Positions 11,267 through 23,040 of a stretch of DNA of 64,000 nucleotides are shown here, piece after piece. The DNA lies in the NCBI GenBank assembly GCA_963662155.1, contig OY759266.1, positions 6,223,026 to 6,287,025 of the forward strand, in the 5' to 3' direction. This stretch comes from Lamellibrachia columna (lineage: Eukaryota > Annelida > Polychaeta > Sabellida > Siboglinidae). The position numbers were made by a program, and so were the translations under genes. A model generated the notes under the pieces. The model was not told where the DNA came from. It ran no database searches and worked only from the letters and a program-made list of their open reading frames with translations. Every line of letters starts with the position of its first letter. Positions within the stretch are counted from its first letter, which is position 1.

Positions 11267-13170
11267 GAGACTTTTTGCAAGCGCACCGATCTCGGCTCCC
11301 TTCCCGATCTCGCGCGCGATTGGTACGGTGAGTACGAGATCGGGGACCGAGTAGAGTTTTTGTACCACGCGCCAACATAACCCGACCTACGCGGATGTGC
11401 GCCATCTACATGTACCTTATATTGTGCTGCCCCACAAATTTCATGTTTACTTAGAGAAGGTGCTATTTCTGTTTTAATTTCCAAATAAGATATCACACCT
11501 TGTGTAAATTTATATCAAAACAGTTACGTTTTATATGAACTGAACAATTAATTAAATGTAACTAAATTTGCAGACTTTCCAATTCCAATTAAATTCCAAA
11601 TCAATCTTCTAAGTCACACAATGTTTGGATCAGTTCAACTCCAATTCAGATTTGACCAACTCCCGAATTTTAAATTACACCCCAAAATTTACACACATCC
11701 ATTATAATGACACATCATCATAGGTCTAGATAACAGACATGACAAGAAAAAATTGGCAATGGGGTATTCCGTCTCAAATTAATCAAAATAAGAAATTCTT
11801 GTGGCACAATTTTTTTATTTCAGGATGGTGTTCTGGCAAATTTATTTTGGATAATTAAAAATTGTAGAATTTTGCATAGACAATGTGTACCACTATATGT
11901 ACATTTTCAGCTAATGTCAGATACATACCTTGAAAACTTCTCAAGTTAGACGCACCTAATATATGTAATCTCGAACTATGTATTCAGAAGGTTTTCCTTG
12001 CATTTGACAGCAATATTTACTTAAGTTTTCTTACTACAGATGGAATAGGTATAAAATCATCTTGTTGATATTGTGTTTTCAACATTAAGCCATTTGAACA
12101 GGGAATCCAAATATGGTGCATTACACTGGCATTGTACCTGATTTTATATACAAATAAATTGGAATTTTATCTCTGGCCATAGCATTTTTGGCTGCTATGC
12201 ATTGCCGACTTTTCACTATTTACAACAACATAGAAACTTCAAAGTTCTCATATAATATTATGTAGGTGTGTTACTAATCCAAATAAGAATTTTTGTGTTC
12301 TAACCTGTTTTATTGTTGAACTCACTCGTTGGCTCGATCTCACACATAAAAACATACACCTTCAATGCCAATGGCAGATTGAGGGAAAACTAATATACAG
12401 TAGTGTGTATGTTTCTATCTAGCATCTGCAAATGAAGGAGAATAACCATGCCAAAATCTTCTTGCACAAATAGTGTTTGGGTTATTGGTATTTTAAGCAG
12501 AACAAGAAATCTTCAAGATATCCGAAAATATGTAAAATAAAAACACTTGTTTGTATGGTTGCCAGTGTTTATGCTGTTGTGGGCATCGTATCACAACAAA
12601 ATATGAATTTATTTACGAAAATAATGGTCGGATAGTTGCGCTAACCTTTCATATACGAACCAAAACAAAAGGTGCACGAGTCGAAGACGAAGTTAGGAAC
12701 CTCGAGTATATATTTTACTTATAAAAATACAATATAGAATGTTAACCATAACTGTTTGTTTCTGCATTGTACATCATTTCAGTCCATTTCAGCTGGAATT
12801 TTTGGTCTAGTTTTATACTATAGCACAAATCTACAATGCGATGTCTAAATCTATATCTACGGTGCCGGTTTTGTTTACCATAGACAGTGCACACTTAACT
12901 TTTTTCCGATGCACTGAGCCCATTGGCAACTAAAATACGGCAACTAATCAGTCAACAACAGTCTTACGTACAGTTGCTGTATAATTATGTTTTTATTCAA
13001 CCATTTAAACGTACTATAGAAAGGGAGACCACTAACCGATTAAACCTGCGAGATCGGTGTTTTCCCTAACATTGACACGGCCCCGATCGTATAAACACAA
13101 GAAGCGATGACATAGCACGTATAGCGGGATCGGGAAGGGAGCCGAGATCGGTGCGCTTGCAAAAACTCTC
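11267..13170. mobile_element. Non-autonomous DNA-transposon-like element with about 42-bp TIRs
   Basis: The left end GAGACTTTTTGCAAGCGCAC (continuing to about 11,309) is repeated in inverted form at 13,128-13,170, where the complement reads GAGAGTTTTTGCAAGCGCAC. The arms match over about 42 bp with one mismatch. Both subterminal regions are unusually GC-rich (GATCGGGAAGGGAG). The 1.8 kb interior is AT-rich with no transposase-like ORF. A target-site duplication is not clear. It lies between the fucolectin copy 2 exons and the first YWTD exon, so probably inside an intron. The superfamily cannot be assigned. Confidence 0.75.
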
Positions 13171-13579
13171 TATTATTGTTATCCTGAACTCAACTGTATC
13201 TAATTTTAGCCCATTTCCGCAACACAGCAGTGTGCATAACACAATAATTTAATACGATAACGACACACTGTCTTGGCATCAGACATTACCCGTACTATGT
13301 CAACCATCGAGAGAAATTAGTAAAGTTCAAGTACATTAATTTTTAGGCAACAAAAATTACATTATATATAACAAGTAAAATAGTTTAAATACTTACAGAT
13401 TATCTCTCAGAGATGTTAACAATAATTACAAGCGACAAATATGCCTACAGATAAGGTCTTAGAACAAACTCCATCATCCATTTGCTTGTGCTAACCAGGG
13501 CGATGATATTCACGCTTCTGCAGTGGCTCGTGATATGGAGTCCACGACAGGTTACACATTTTACCCTTGTGTGAGATCT
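13171..13579. other. Non-coding stretch
   Basis: Nothing recognisable between the TIR element and the SINE. Confidence 0.5.
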
Positions 13580-13775
13580 TTTACTTCCCCTGGCATAAAC
13601 ACCAGATGGAAGGGCGGACCAACGTCTTTTAGTTTCTCTTCCGAAAGACACAGGCAAAATGGGATGAACGAAATATGCCTAAATTTCAAAACGGCAGCAG
13701 GTCCCCTCAACCGAACGTCCAACGCCCTACCATACGACCACCGCGCACCTTCTTGGGGTAACGTGATATATGTTT
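13580..13775 (-). mobile_element. tRNA-derived SINE, copy A
   Basis: Shares the core CTCTTCCGAAAGACACAGGC and the flanking words AATGAAAT/AACGAAAT and TTTC(G/A)AAACGGCA with copies at 36,555 and 38,385. On the minus strand the tRNA-like head precedes the core. This is the most diverged of the three; its A and B boxes are poorly preserved. Confidence 0.65.
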
Positions 13776-14247
13776 GCGATATGAGATACGATTGATAGTT
13801 GAACGACTTTTACGGGAGTAGCGGTAATCGTTAACCGAACCGCACTAGTCATTTCAGCCTCGCCTCATAAAAGGCTCAGTTTGACGAGGTCAGCAGCGAG
13901 AGGGAAGTAGACTGATCAATCTGAATGATCATTTAGGAACCCCTTGGATAATTTGGCTGGTTTATACAAACATTTTCTCACATGATTTTAACACAGCAGT
14001 TACTCGCCCTTCCCATGGCCACGGTCTCTTCAGTTTGTTGATTTGTTTATTTGGTTTGTTGATTTATTTATTTATCACAGAATAGTGGGAAATGAAGCTA
14101 AAAACATATGTTTTGAAGTGGTTTCTTAAAATCCGAGAAAAATCCTGGCATTAAAATATAAATGTTGCAGATGCTAAATAGCCCGGGTAAAAATGTGCCA
14201 TCATATTGAAAGACTGACTGTTCTTGGCGTGTTTCTTGTTATTGAAG
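13776..14247. other. Non-coding stretch before YWTD exon
   Basis: Contains a TTTGTTGATTTGTTTATTTG-like direct repeat near 14,033-14,070. No gene is seen. Confidence 0.5.
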
Positions 14248-14370
14248 GTCAGATGGCGGCAGTTGCCGTGGACAACCTGCGTGGTCGCATCTATTGGAGT
14301 GATCACAGCAAAAACACCATAATTCGGGCGGCACTTGACGGTTCCAACCAGACAGTCATAGTCAATGCAG
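14248..14370 (+). CDS. YWTD (LDL-receptor class B) propeller exon with GC donor
   Basis: A 123-nt phase 1-1 exon encodes 41 residues forming one YWTD blade: AVAVDNLRGRIYWSDHSKN followed by TIIRAALDGSNQTVIV. The YWSD core, the I-x-R-A-x-L-D-G step and the 41-residue length are typical of LDLR-B repeats. The acceptor is TTATTGAAG. The exon ends ATGCAG followed by GCGAGT, so the intron would start with GC. The phase and the protein alignment both require this end, and the context CAG|GCGAGT is otherwise a strong donor. It probably belongs to the same gene as the downstream WSC and YWTD exons, on the evidence of phase and order. Confidence 0.85.
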
Positions 14371-14723
14371 GCGAGTTCTTTAACGCGATCCCAAGACGTA
14401 CAATGTACAAATATGGGATCATCTAATTATACGGTCCAATTGATATACTACGAATACATAATAGGCATAATTATATGTTGATATGGTCATGCTATACTGC
14501 ATATTCATACTCCACCTCTAGTCCCTTCATCTTCGCACATCCCCTACACTCAGAACTAAAACTATCCACCTAAACCTCAGCCCAGGACTTCTCACAACCG
14601 GCTCGCATATTAAGTGCCTGTTGGCCTCTACCTGCCGTCTGCATTAATCTAACACAATCTAACTAAATTTAAATTCTGCGGTGGAGGTAAAGGGAGGGAG
14701 GGAAGGCGGCGGGAGCGAAAGAG

Positions 14724-15412
14724 ATGGAAGGGAAGGCGACGGGACCGAAAGAGACGGAAGGGAAGGCGACGGGAGCGAAGGCGACAGAAGCTCAAGATAA
14801 CCAGGAGACAGGAGGGAAAAGTGACATGTTGATGGGCGACAAGGAGATGGATAACGTGCTGTTGATGGAAGGGAACCATCACAAGAGCTACTCTGAGTTA
14901 GTGATAGAAGTGGTGAGGAGGAAAGCGAGGGTGTTTATGAGCAACGTGATAGTTAGAAAAACCGACAAAGCTCTAAGTAAGGGGGACGACGTAGTAGTTT
15001 GCTTTCCAAAAGCATACATTGAGGATATCACAGAAAGGGTGGAGAAAATCGTGGGTCCTGGCAAGGGAGGATCTATTCTAATACACGTAGGCACTAATAA
15101 CGCAGAGAGGGAGAGCATAACTGCTGTTGTTGAGAAATACAGGTAGTTAGTCAGAACACTAAAGCAGACACGGGTTGAGCAGATAATTATGTCAGGGATT
15201 TTACCAGTAATGGGAATCAGGGGCAGGGTAAACGAAATTGCGGGATAATGGCAGTTAACACGCTAGTTCAGCAGCTTGGGTTGTCGTGTTTGGGGGGGGC
15301 TGACGTGTTCATGAGAGATGTGCTTCATCTAAGTGGAAAGGGTGCAGCAGTGTTTGCGCATGAAATTTCAGGAACAGTAGACAGTGGCTTGGGTAGCATC
15401 AAAATATTTTGG
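14724..15412 (+). pseudogene. LINE ORF1: SGNH/GDSL-type esterase domain, broken
   Basis: The 5' part (14724-15146) opens with low-complexity Lys/Gly/Glu sequence from 30-bp repeats, then reads VVVCFPKAYIEDITERVEK and SILIHVGTNNAE. G-T-N-N is the SGNH block III signature. An in-frame TAG at 15,144 interrupts ...KYR-stop-LVRTLKQ. The frame then shifts and continues at 15248 with ADVFMRDVLHLSGKGAAVFA, which matches the last catalytic block (D-x-x-H) of the same fold. CR1-type elements of many animals carry such an esterase in ORF1. It cannot make the full protein in this copy. Confidence 0.8.
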
Positions 15413-16479
15413 TGGGCAAACCTTGTTTAAACTAGAAGCGCAGTGGAGTTACTTCGAGGTGCTTCAAAGAGGAAAAGAGGCCACTAGTATTCATAAACTA
15501 GTAAATAAATGTTCGGAAAACATTTCTGATACTCGTTTTAAATGCGCAAATGCTAGGAGCTTAGTAAATAAGAAAAACTAATTAAACATAGTAGAAGATA
15601 TTGACTCTCGCATAACTGGTATAATAATAAAAACAATAAAAACATAACAGATACTGAATTAGAATAAATAAAATTAGAAAGGGAATCAGATTGCGATGAA
15701 GCTGTTTGATGCAATATAGTTATAATTACAGGAATTTCAACATTAACCATTGGATTAGTTTACCGAAGTCCAAATATACAAAATACAAAAAGCTATAAGG
15801 AAATGAGTAAAGGGGAATGTATCATAATGGGAGATTTTAACCACGGACACATAAAATGGAAATTTATACAGAGTATAGGGGCGGGGACCAAGAATTTATA
15901 TTTTTAATGCAGGCTTCCTTACTCAACACATGCTAGAACCAACCAGGGGAGAGAATGTATTATATATAGTTTTGTCTTCACAAAATTAATTAGTTTACAG
16001 TGTCAAAATACATGAACAATTTGTTCCCTTAAAAAAAACAAGGAAACCGGTATAGAAAAAACACTAGTCAAAAGAAGCTATTAGAAAAATAGCGTACAGG
16101 CACACTATATGGAGGGTTAATAGGCTAAACAGAAAGGATGAAAACTACACAAATTACAAAGAGGCACATAATGCAGGTTACGACTGAAATAAAAATATAA
16201 TACATGTCACGAGAAAAAATTACCATGTAACATAAACAATGACAGCAAGAGTTTTTATGCATAAAAAATATTATGTCAGAAGTAAACAAAACGTACGAGA
16301 CGAGGTTAAACCACTAGAAGATAGTGGTGGAAATATACTATCACAAGATTTTTTAATGGCGGAAGACCTAAATGGTTACTTCAGTTCAGTGTTTACCAGA
16401 GAGGATATTAGTTCTTTACCAGTTCCAGATGCTAAATTTCAGAGAGCTAAATAAGGCTATTTAGGGCTTAATAGTAACT

Positions 16480-17922
16480 CCAGAAATGATAGCTAAGAAA
16501 ATAAAGGTAATGAAGGATAAAAAATAACCTGGAATTGATGTAATTCTGCCAAAACTACAAATGGAAATAGTAGAACAAATTAGAGTGTTCAAATTGTCAT
16601 TAAAAGAGGGACTGGTTCCTTTTAAATTGAAAGAAGCAAACATCATACCATTATTTAAAAATGGTTCGAGAAATAAGTCAGAGAATTACAGACCAGTGAG
16701 TTTAACATCAGTGATTTGTAAATTATTAGAAAGGTTAATTAAAGACCATATGGTGGACTTCCTTGTTAGGCATAAATTATTAAATTCATCTCAACATGGA
16801 TTCTTAAAAGCGAGGTCATGCTTAACAAATGTTTTATGGAAGAAATCACTAAGTGGATAGACGAGGGATTACCAGTAGATATTATCTACTTAGATTTTCA
16901 GAAAGCTTTTGACAAAGTGCCACATCAAAGATTACTACTTAAATTTAAAGCCCATGGTATTGGGGATGGCATAATTGGCTGGATAGCACAATGGCTGACT
17001 GACAGAAGACAACGTGTTGTAGTAGATGGTGAAGTTTCAAACTGGAAATCAGTTTTGAGTGGGGTACCACAAGGATCAGTATTGGGATCTTTATTATTCT
17101 TAATATATATCAATGACTTGGACGACAGTATAACAAGTAATGTACTGAAATTTGCAGATGACATAAAAGTATTTAGAAAGGTTAACACTGATGGTGATAA
17201 ACAACATTTACAAAACGATCTAGACAGATTAGTGAAATGGTCTGAGAAATGGCAGATGTTCAATTTCCGGAAATGTCAATGCCTACATACAGGACATGAG
17301 AACTTGGATGTAATCTATAAAATGGGAGATACCGTTCTGGATACTACTGTAAAAGAAAAGGACTTACAAGTTACAATAAGTGCTGATATGAAAGTTTCAG
17401 AGCAGTGTGGTATTGCAGCTTCAAATGGTAATAAAATTCTTGGGTTGATTAGGAGAAACATAACTTACAAGGATAAAAAGCTAATTACACCTCTGTATAA
17501 AGCAATAGTTAGACCATATTGGAAGAAGGATATAGATACACTTGAACGCATAGAGAGGAGAGCAACTAAAATTATTCCAGAACTGAGAGACCTTAGTTAT
17601 GAAGAACGCCTGACAGAATGTGGTTTAACAACTCTAGAGTCAAGGAGGTTAAGAGGAGATCAGATTGAAGTTTTTAAGATATTGAATAGGTATGAAAATA
17701 TTGATAGAAATATGTTTTTCTCTCTCAAGAATGATAATAGAATTAGAGGACATGAGGTAAAGTTAGTAAAGGATTAGCGTAGATTGAATATCAGGAAGTA
17801 TTCATTCTCACAGAGGACAGTAAATTAATGGACATAATTATCTATGGATTGTATAACCACTAGCAGCGTTAATATGTTTAAAAACAAGTTGGACACATAT
17901 CTCAGGAGGGTGGGTTACACGT
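16480..17922 (+). pseudogene. LINE ORF2: reverse transcriptase domain, frameshifted
   Basis: Blocks in order are EANIIPLFKNGSRNKSENYR and PVSLTSVICKLLERLI (16,630-16,740), QHGFLKARSCLTN (16,793), YLDFQKAFDKVPHQRLLLK (16,888), WLTDRRQRVVVDG, SGVPQGSVLG (17,057) and the active site KFADDIK (17,149), then thumb sequence to FKNKLDTYLRR. A frameshift near 16,830 separates 16561-16860 from 16818-17777. RT families of this type copy their own mRNA at the target site. A stop follows KLVKD at 17,775, after which homology continues in other frames. Confidence 0.88.
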
Positions 17923-18091
17923 AGACGAACACTGATGGACTCTCGATAAGCCAATGGCTTCCTTGTCCACTTGCCATCTTGGACTTTGGCTTGGATGGCA
18001 AATCTTGTTAAATCTTGTTGTTTTTCTTCTTCTTTTATTAATTACAAGGCAGAGAGAGAAACCACCAATCATATTGCACCTTTATTTACAG

Positions 18092-19489
18092 GTTACCGTG
18101 GTTGCTATCTTGATCAACAAAGTAGTCGAGCCTTACAGCATAGAGTCGGTGACATGCACAAGACCAACAGCCCAATGCGATGTGTGAGCAAGTGTGTTCA
18201 AAAAGGTAAGTGTAGTAAAAATAATAATTATAGCATTATAAACTCTTCCCTGCAGAATAGCATTTCAAGAATAATCCATAATTATTAGTCATGGTGTTTT
18301 TGTCCGAAGCACTTCAGGCTTCTCTAACCAACCTGTTTTTGGTAGATTAATTGCTTGCACATTTTTGGTGGTCGACTGGAAGTCCGTTTATAATGTCTTG
18401 AGGGAGACTGCAGCTTGTTGAAACACAGGGTTTGTTAAAACATTGGATACAATACGAATTAATAGAAAATTGTTGTTGCTCCTTCTAACAAATACTAATT
18501 ATAATAATACGCACCAGCCCTGTTTGCATGGCACGTGCAAAACGAGAATGTATAAAACTAGACAGGTTTATTATATTTTGTGGGAACTGAGTAAGTAAAA
18601 CATTGGCCTGTGACGAATTTCTTCTTAGGGGTCAATTTTAAGCTACATTGGTAAAGTGGTGTAATGTTACATAGGCACACGTTCACCATAAAAGAAATGA
18701 AATAGTATCACGTAATTTGACACAGTGCCATATTGAATCGCCGCCGCAAATGGGCGCGCCATGCATGTACCAAGCGAGACGCGTTTTTTAGTTGTTGAGA
18801 CACATGTCATGTCACAACTAAGTGTTGTTAGTCAGTCAGTCAGTGATGTGGTAATTTGTTAACTACATAGTGTTAACTGATTTTTATGAATGAAATAATA
18901 AAGTGGTAAATATATATATAGTCGTTCCTTTCTACATAAAAAATAAACAGGCATATCGACACCAACAATGATCATGTATTTAAAAAATAAACATATTAAT
19001 ATAAATGATGATTATCAATGCTATGGGCAACACACACCATATATCACCACTAGGTAGTTCGATTTAATTTTAAATGGCAATATATGACCCCGGTCACGTA
19101 ACATCTAGTGATAGCGGTCTACCAAAATTGGGTATAGCAGGAAAATGCACTATGTCACGGAGTCTGGAAAATCGAAAAAGAAATATTCGTTAACCGAAAT
19201 ATATTTATATTGTTGCGATTTTTTAGTTGCCATTTAGGTGAACCGGACCTTGATGCATAAATATAATAGAAATGTGCTTAGTGATAAATATATGTCTCAA
19301 GTATACTGTTGTGTTGTGTAGGACATACATTAGCAGGTATGGAGGCAGCTTCCGCATGTTTCTGTGGGAAAACAATTCGCAATCCAACAAGTAAACCAAC
19401 GACAGACTGCAAGATGCCTTGCTTAGGCGACGGAAGTCAGATGTGTGGCGGTGTCTTTAGATTAAGTGTATATGACACAAAACGTCTGG
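18092..19489 (+). CDS. WSC module; two exons 18092-18205 and 19322-19489
   Basis: Two phase 1-1 exons together encode a WSC (cell-wall stress-response component) module of about 94 residues. Exon 1 (acceptor TTTATTTACAG, donor AAAG|GTAAGTG) gives GYRGCYLDQ and MRCVSKCVQK. Exon 2 (acceptor GTTGTGTAG, donor CTGG|GTGAGT) gives LAGMEAASACFCGKT and DCKMPCLGDGSQMCGG, then RLSVYDT. Eight cysteines are present, as expected for WSC. WSC modules are extracellular, putative carbohydrate-binding units found in fungal sensors, Kremen and polycystin-like proteins. The intron between the exons has no recognised insertion. The unit sits after one YWTD exon and before the rest of the YWTD repeats, an unusual order discussed in the findings. 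Confidence 0.88.
18206..19321. other. Intron within the WSC module
   Basis: AT-rich, with a short TCAGTCAGTCAGTCAGTG run at 18,830. No repeat family or RNA is recognised. Confidence 0.6.
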
Positions 19490-19969
19490 GTGAGTTGTAA
19501 CTTCAAAATCTAACTCAGTGACGGTGTTTGTGTATTGTATAACACTTTGATACCGTAAATACAACTGCAACGTTTGATCCGTGCGTGCCTACCTGTGTAA
19601 ATCGTGTTCTCCGTTTACCGTAAAAATCACGTATATATATATGTAATGGGTGTGTATTCGTTAGCATTCAATATACGGATATTCTACTTATCTCTTTGTT
19701 AGCGTTAGAAACTTAGCGTTTGCACATTTCTGTTAAAATATCAGTCTTCAGTACGAGCAAAACTGGTTTAAAATGTTAACTAACGTCTGAAACATAAGTG
19801 CTCCATAGACACACAGAGTAATGGTCATATTGTATTATATATTATTCTCTTTACTTCGGATTCGGTTGCAGGCTGCTGTGTATTGAATGTTAACATGTGT
19901 CAAAACGTTTTACGCACAGCGGTGTGTGAATCACTTGTCCGCAAATGTATTCTTATCTTCTAAATGCAG

Positions 19970-20557
19970 TTGTGCATGGACTGGCTGTTGACGCGTTGAC
20001 CGGCAAGATCTACTTCACATATGACAACAAAGTTGAAGTGGTCAACACGGACGGCACCCAGAGGGCCAGAGTCATTGTGCATTCACATCGAACAACAACA
20101 ACATTCGGCGTTGCCGTAGACGTCGTAAACAGGTGCGTGCGCACGTGTACATACCCTTTATCCTGGTTTGCTCGTTTGACTTTTTTATTTGAATATTTAA
20201 CATATATTTATAGTGTTTTACAATAATAAAAAGTAACCATGGGCAACCGACAATTTTAGAGATACATTACGCCAGAGTGAACACACGTCTGTCATGGCTA
20301 ACTGGTAATAATAGGCATATGAAAATATCATTGTGTTGGGTATATATGGCTCAGTGTTTACACATTACGATTGTTGAAGTATTGTGTTACATATTAATTT
20401 TCCAGATTGCTGTTCCATTCCACACAATACCCTGCTGGTGTGTACAAGTCTGGCCTCGATGGCACCGCAGCTGTAAAGATTGTTTCGTCAGGTCTTCAAA
20501 CGCCCTGGGGAATGGCCATTGATTACAGCCATAGGCAGATTTGTTGGGCGGATGCCG
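19970..20557 (+). CDS. YWTD propeller exons 19970-20132 and 20406-20557
   Basis: Exon 19970-20132 (acceptor TCTAAATGCAG, phase 1 in, phase 2 out, donor AACAG|GTGCGT) reads [19 protein letters not shown], then [15 protein letters not shown] and [11 protein letters not shown]. Exon 20406-20557 (acceptor AATTTTCCAG, phase 2 in, phase 1 out, donor GCCG|GTAAAT) reads [19 protein letters not shown], then [18 protein letters not shown] and QICWADAG. These are two to three YWTD blades with the recurring G-[MV]-A-[VI]-D and D-G-T steps. The propeller is extracellular and usually binds protein ligands. The gene context is the same as for the WSC exons. Confidence 0.85.
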
Positions 20558-20609
20558 GTAAATACATAAGTACTTCAGTAGTTCACATTTCTGCGTTTCA
20601 TGTCTGTAT

Positions 20610-20610
20610 G

Positions 20611-20662
<52 letters not shown>

Positions 20663-20674
20663 GTGTGTGTGTAC

Positions 20675-20745
<71 letters not shown>
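20610..20745. repeat. (TA)n microsatellite with an internal TGTGTGTG block
   Basis: Two long AT runs (about 20,616-20,657 and 20,679-20,742) surround ATGTGTGTGTGTACGTG. It lies 50 bp inside the intron after exon 20406-20557. Apparent IYIYIY proteins on both strands are artefacts. Confidence 0.97.
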
Positions 20746-20746
<1 letters not shown>

Positions 20747-21499
20747 AATAGGCCAGGTGGAATATTGGTACCAAAAATGGAACTAAAAAGGTACTGGTGT
20801 TTAGAGGTGCCCAAATTATGAGAAAAAAATGTATGATGGACATTTCAGTTCGGTAGCTTAAGCTCGCCATAAGCAATTTTCACGTATATGGATAAGTGAA
20901 TTCTTGAAGAAAGAAACAATAAACCATACAGCATATAACCATGAGGAACTTCACTTTTGACCCCATATCACTACTGGCATTGCACTGCTTTTTTGACATG
21001 TATGTGTTCAACTACTTCCTCACAGGCCCACGATTTCGCACATTGATACTTATGTATGTGAAAATAGGGTTTTAAAGGAGCTCTCAGTGGTAAAAATGGT
21101 CGTGGTGTCGTAGTTACTGCATCCTTCACAACACTGCAGCGTTCTGGCGTTACAACGCGAATAGCTTGACGTTTTCTCTGCCACTTCTACACATGTGTAC
21201 TGATTTAAAAGGGTGAGTGTGATTTGTGGTAAGCCGCTCGTGTGGCTGCTATGATGCGATATGCATTCAAGCGCCCGGATGACCAACATCAAGAATAAGA
21301 TGACAATTAAGTGAGTATCTGGCCCTGCTTCGCCACAGCAGTGGGGATCTTGCAGCTTTCTGGATGTCCAATGTTGACCTTGTAGTGCTCATGTTGGCAT
21401 TCATCCAAGCATCGAGGGAGGGAAATTGGTTGCTGCATCTCCATTCTATTCGTTTGCTCATTCCGTGGTGATTTGCATATGGTAGGCAAAACTATGGTA
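20746..21499. other. Intron sequence, nothing recognised
   Basis: Several short frames on the minus strand at 21,050-21,490 show no domain. No gene is seen. Confidence 0.5.
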
Positions 21500-21990
21500 G
21501 ACTACTGCCTGTGTGTTATGCAGAAATGACAAGGTTACCAAAAGACTATACAAGTGTCTTAGAGAATTCCCAGAATGGGGATTTTCTGTCCCGCTTGGTG
21601 ACCACAACCCTTTCAGTCGAATACCTGTTGATTATACTATAGAGGAGACAGTCAACAAGATCCACACAGACTGCTGAAGGAACCAATGGTTCAGCCTCAA
21701 ACCAGGCACAGTTTGCAATAGTAAATAATATCTCACTGCCGAGTATCGTAGTACGTGTCTGAATAATATGTGTGACATGATCGAGCTACATAGTTCTTGT
21801 GTCAGCCATGCTGATTTACAACCATCACATATTAGAATGGACGAGGGTGACGTGAATTCAGTTGCTAACATTTTTGGAAAACAGTGGACAAACCCATTCA
21901 ACAATAACCTCTCTGATATTATACGCCTTTCCCCAAGCACTGCGGTTCCATCGGACGTTGCCCATGACCTACTGCCCCCAACATCATGCT
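21500..21990 (+). pseudogene. Fragment of a multicopy invertebrate gene family, broken
   Basis: Conceptual translation gives SVPLGDHNPFSRIPVDYTIE and ETVNKIHTD, a stop, then RMDEGDVNSVANIFGKQWTN, PFNNNLSDIIRL and PSDVAHDLL. From memory of unannotated invertebrate proteins, these blocks (TIEETVNK; D-E-x-D-V; W-[TI]-N-P-F; DV..DLL) belong to a large multicopy family of unknown function that spreads with mobile DNA. I cannot give it an accepted name. Frameshifts and stops are present. The frame leads straight into the 52-bp minisatellite. It lies in an intron of the YWTD gene on the same strand. Confidence 0.5.
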
Positions 21991-22632
21991 GGCCACAGAA
22001 TCAAGAAAGACTACAGCATCCCCTTGCCCCCAACATCATGCTGGCCACAGAATCAAGAAAGACTAAAGCATCCCCTTGCCCCCAACATCATGCTGGCCAC
22101 AGAATCAAGAAAGACTAAAGCATCCCCTTGCCCCCAACATCATGCTGGCCACAGAATCAAGAAAGACTAAAGCATCCCCTTGCCCCCTACATCATGCTGG
22201 CCACAGAATCAAGAAAGACTAAAGCATCCCCTTGCCCCCCAACATCATGCTGGCCACAGAATCAAGAAAGACTAAAGCATCCCCTTGCCCCCAACATCAT
22301 GCTGGCCACAGAATTAAGAAAGACTAAAGCATCCCCTTGCCCCCAACATCATGCTGGCCACAGAATCAAGAAAGACTAAAGCATCCCCTTGCCCCCAACA
22401 TCATGCTGGCCACAGAATCAAGAAAGACTAAAGCATCCCCTTGCCCCCAACATCATGCTGGCCACAGAATCAAGAAAGACTAAAGCATCCCCTTGCCCCC
22501 TACATCATGCTGGCCACAGAATCAAGAAAGACTAAAGCATCCCCTTGCCCCCTACATCATGCTGGCCACAGAATAAAGAAAGACTAAAGCATCCCCTTGC
22601 CCCCAACATCATGCTGGCCACAGAATCAAGCA
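21971..22632. repeat. Minisatellite, 52-bp unit, about 12-13 copies
   Basis: The unit contains CCCCAACATCATGCTGGCCA followed by CAGAATCAAGAAAGACTAAA and GCATCCCCTTGCC. In one frame it reads NIMLATESRKTKA, which resembles the coding sequence expected at this place in the adjoining gene-family fragment, so the array appears to be an expansion of that sequence. Units are nearly identical (AATTAAG, AATAAAG and CCCTACATC variants). Confidence 0.95.
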
Positions 22633-22740
22633 GTGCTATTTTGCGCTTCACTCAAAGCCAAACTGGTCCAGTTCAGACGAAGGCAAACCCACTATTAATT
22701 GGATGACTGGATCCCCAGAATTTGATCTGGGGTTGTTGTC

Positions 22741-23040
22741 ATGCAAATGCAGGCTTACGACTGCGAGTGCCTTGTACATGCACTCAAATGCAGGCGAGTG
22801 CCTTATACATGCACTCAAATGCAGGCGAGTGCCTTGTACATGCACTCAAATGCAGGCGAGTGCCTTGTACATGCACTCAAATGCAGGCGAGTGCCTTGTA
22901 CATGCACTCAAATGCAGGCGAGTACCTTGTACATGCACTCAAATGCAGGCGAGTGCCTTGTACATGCACTCAAATGCAGGTGAGTGCCTTGTACATGCAC
23001 TCAAATGCAGGCGAGTGCCTTGTACATGCACTCAAATGCC
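22741..23040. repeat. Minisatellite, 31-bp unit, about 9 copies
   Basis: The unit is built on GGCGAGTGCCTTGTACATGC plus ACTCAAATGCA. Nearly identical units (GTACCTTG and GGTGAGTG variants) begin about 110 bp after the 52-bp array. All three forward frames are open across it by chance. Confidence 0.95.

Larger units (their letters stand above)
14680..18020 (+). mobile_element. CR1-like LINE with SGNH-esterase ORF1, longest copy (c)
   Basis: About 3.3 kb in order: a GA-rich region with three 30-bp repeats (14,690-14,790), an SGNH-hydrolase ORF1, endonuclease pieces (NARSLVNKKN at 15,550; IIMGDFNHGHIKWK at 15,825), reverse transcriptase (16,480-17,777), a C-terminal LDTYLRR tail with a stop near 17,922, and a 3' end built on TCTTGTTAAA (about 18,000-18,019). 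Short 3' tandem words are usual in the CR1 clade. Many frameshifts and stops show it is dead. It lies between the YWTD exon at 14248 and the WSC exons, so probably within an intron. Related pieces occur at 1, 8,495, 29,579, 45,165 and 56,452. Confidence 0.88.

Noticed and set aside
20575..20876. Ile-Tyr repeat proteins
   Set aside because: Translations of the (TA)n microsatellite.
22757..22930. Link between the 31-bp array and the GC donor of the YWTD exon (shared AATGCAGGCGAGT)
   Set aside because: Only 13 bp match, 8 kb apart, with no further similarity. Probably chance.
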